Below, piece after piece: positions 13,671-14,103 of a stretch of 14,103 nucleotides of DNA (position 1 is its first letter; every line of letters begins with the position of its first letter). The DNA is from Lachnospiraceae bacterium (GTDB taxonomy: Bacteria > Bacillota > Clostridia > Lachnospirales > Lachnospiraceae). Under the pieces are notes generated by a model. That model was given only the letters and a program-made list of their open reading frames with translations. It did not search any database and had not been told where the DNA came from. The stretch lies in contig JAGDCQ010000204.1 in NCBI GenBank assembly GCA_017958465.1, positions 1 to 14,103 on the forward strand, read 5' to 3'. The translations under genes and the position numbers were made by a program.

Positions 13671-13934
13671 ATGACAAAGCCGATTTTTGACGAGAAAAAA
13701 ATAGTTTCGGAATTCATGGAGTTCGTCTCTGTGGATTCCGAAAGTTTTCTTGAGAGGCAAATGGCCGATAAGCTGAAAAAAAGCTTAAAGAACTCGGTTT
13801 TTCCGTGAGCGAGGATGATTCCTTCAAACAGTTCGGCGGAGAATATGTACGGAGCACATACTGTTTCCGAATACACCCGGGTACAGGATCTGGTGACAGG
13901 TGCAAGGCTCGTTGCCGAGCTTATCACATCGTGA
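13671..13934 (+). pseudogene. M20-family amidohydrolase remnant, frameshifted and internally deleted
   Basis: An ATG at 13671 with AAAGGA upstream opens a protein beginning MTKPIFDEKKIVSEFMEF, VSVDSESFLERQMADKLKK, the usual N-terminus of PepT-like M20 metalloenzymes. An A-run of seven (13776-13782) needs one more A to continue into the expected LKKKLKELGFSVSEDDSFKQ; as it stands, translation ends after SVFP. A second remnant in the original frame (13845-13934) encodes MYGAHTVSEYTRVQDLVTG and ARLVAELITS, a typical M20 C-terminus. Only about 20 codons separate the two conserved ends, against some 300 in intact M20 enzymes. The metal-binding core and dimerisation domain are therefore missing. 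The gene follows an importer and acetyltransferase, where a deacylase is expected. Loss looks recent because both ends remain well preserved. An assembly error is an alternative. Confidence 0.75.
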
Positions 13935-13983
13935 CCTGTTTTCTGACTTCGATTATCATATCAAAGCTCTTTTCAGCACAACC

Positions 13984-14103
13984 CTACTGTCCGTTCGTAT
14001 CCATTCTGAGCATAAAGCTGATCACCCTTGTCGCCAGCCCGGCTGCTTCATCCGGATCTGCAGGTGAAGAGAAAGAACAATAGTACATTACATCGTCCTT
14101 AAC
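13984..14103 (-). CDS. C-terminus of an unidentified protein (partial)
   Basis: A minus-strand frame is open from the right edge to a TAG at 13984 and encodes 39 residues, including SFSSPADPDEAAGLATRVIS and ending FMLRMDTNGQ. The composition and convergent orientation, 49 bases from the M20 remnant, support a real gene, but too little is visible to name a family. No terminator was found between the two converging genes. Confidence 0.4.
   Translation of the reverse strand, partial: VKDDVMYYCSFSSPADPDEAAGLATRVISFMLRMDTNGQ

Noticed and set aside
13805..14083. A 92-codon plus-strand frame at the right edge
   Set aside because: Its start is part of the shifted M20 N-terminal remnant (EDDSFKQFGGE); it then reads through the deletion junction out of frame and into DNA antisense to the right-edge gene.

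Overview
The window reads as a chromosomal segment of an anaerobic Bacillota bacterium, most likely class Clostridia and probably a Lachnospiraceae-type gut or rumen organism. This rests on strong AGGAGG ribosome sites, Gram-positive style promoters and terminators, a protein that looks like the Lachnospiraceae-associated DUF3881 family, and a lipoprotein-type ABC solute-binding protein. The assignment is by gene content only; no search was run.

Left half (1-7969, all minus strand). Reading right to left, it holds a membrane-anchored protein with a Pro/Thr linker and a propeller-like domain; mscL, with an added C-terminal zinc ribbon; a DUF3881-like protein; a stand-alone tRNA-Arg(CCT) unit with its own promoter and terminator; a free methionine-(R)-sulfoxide reductase closed by its own terminator; and a promoter driving a PurF paralogue followed by carB. 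carB runs off the left edge and lacks its C-terminal regulatory domain here. The PurF paralogue keeps its PRPP loop and FeS-type cysteines but has lost the residues of the glutaminase active site.

Middle (7970-9479). A divergent promoter region separates the propeller protein from a plus-strand membrane protein made of hendecad repeats, Glu-Pro repeats and two copies of a LSPDEIA-type motif. A clear terminator follows it.

Right half (9480-13934, plus strand). A tightly packed operon encodes a lipoprotein solute-binding protein, a single permease, an ATPase, a GNAT acetyltransferase, a glutathionyl-hydroquinone-reductase-like protein with an altered active site, and the wreck of an M20-family amidohydrolase. 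Importer, N-acetyltransferase and M20 deacylase recall the Bacillus subtilis operons that import and dismantle S-modified cysteines. Here a redox-active thioredoxin-fold enzyme sits where those operons carry flavin monooxygenases. I infer an oxygen-independent route for an S-conjugated amino acid; this is the best candidate for an undescribed system in the window. The M20 gene has a homopolymer frameshift and a large internal deletion, so the last step is either lost in this strain or supplied elsewhere.

The right edge holds the last 39 codons of an unidentified minus-strand gene. There are no rRNA genes, CRISPR arrays, insertion sequences or phage genes.
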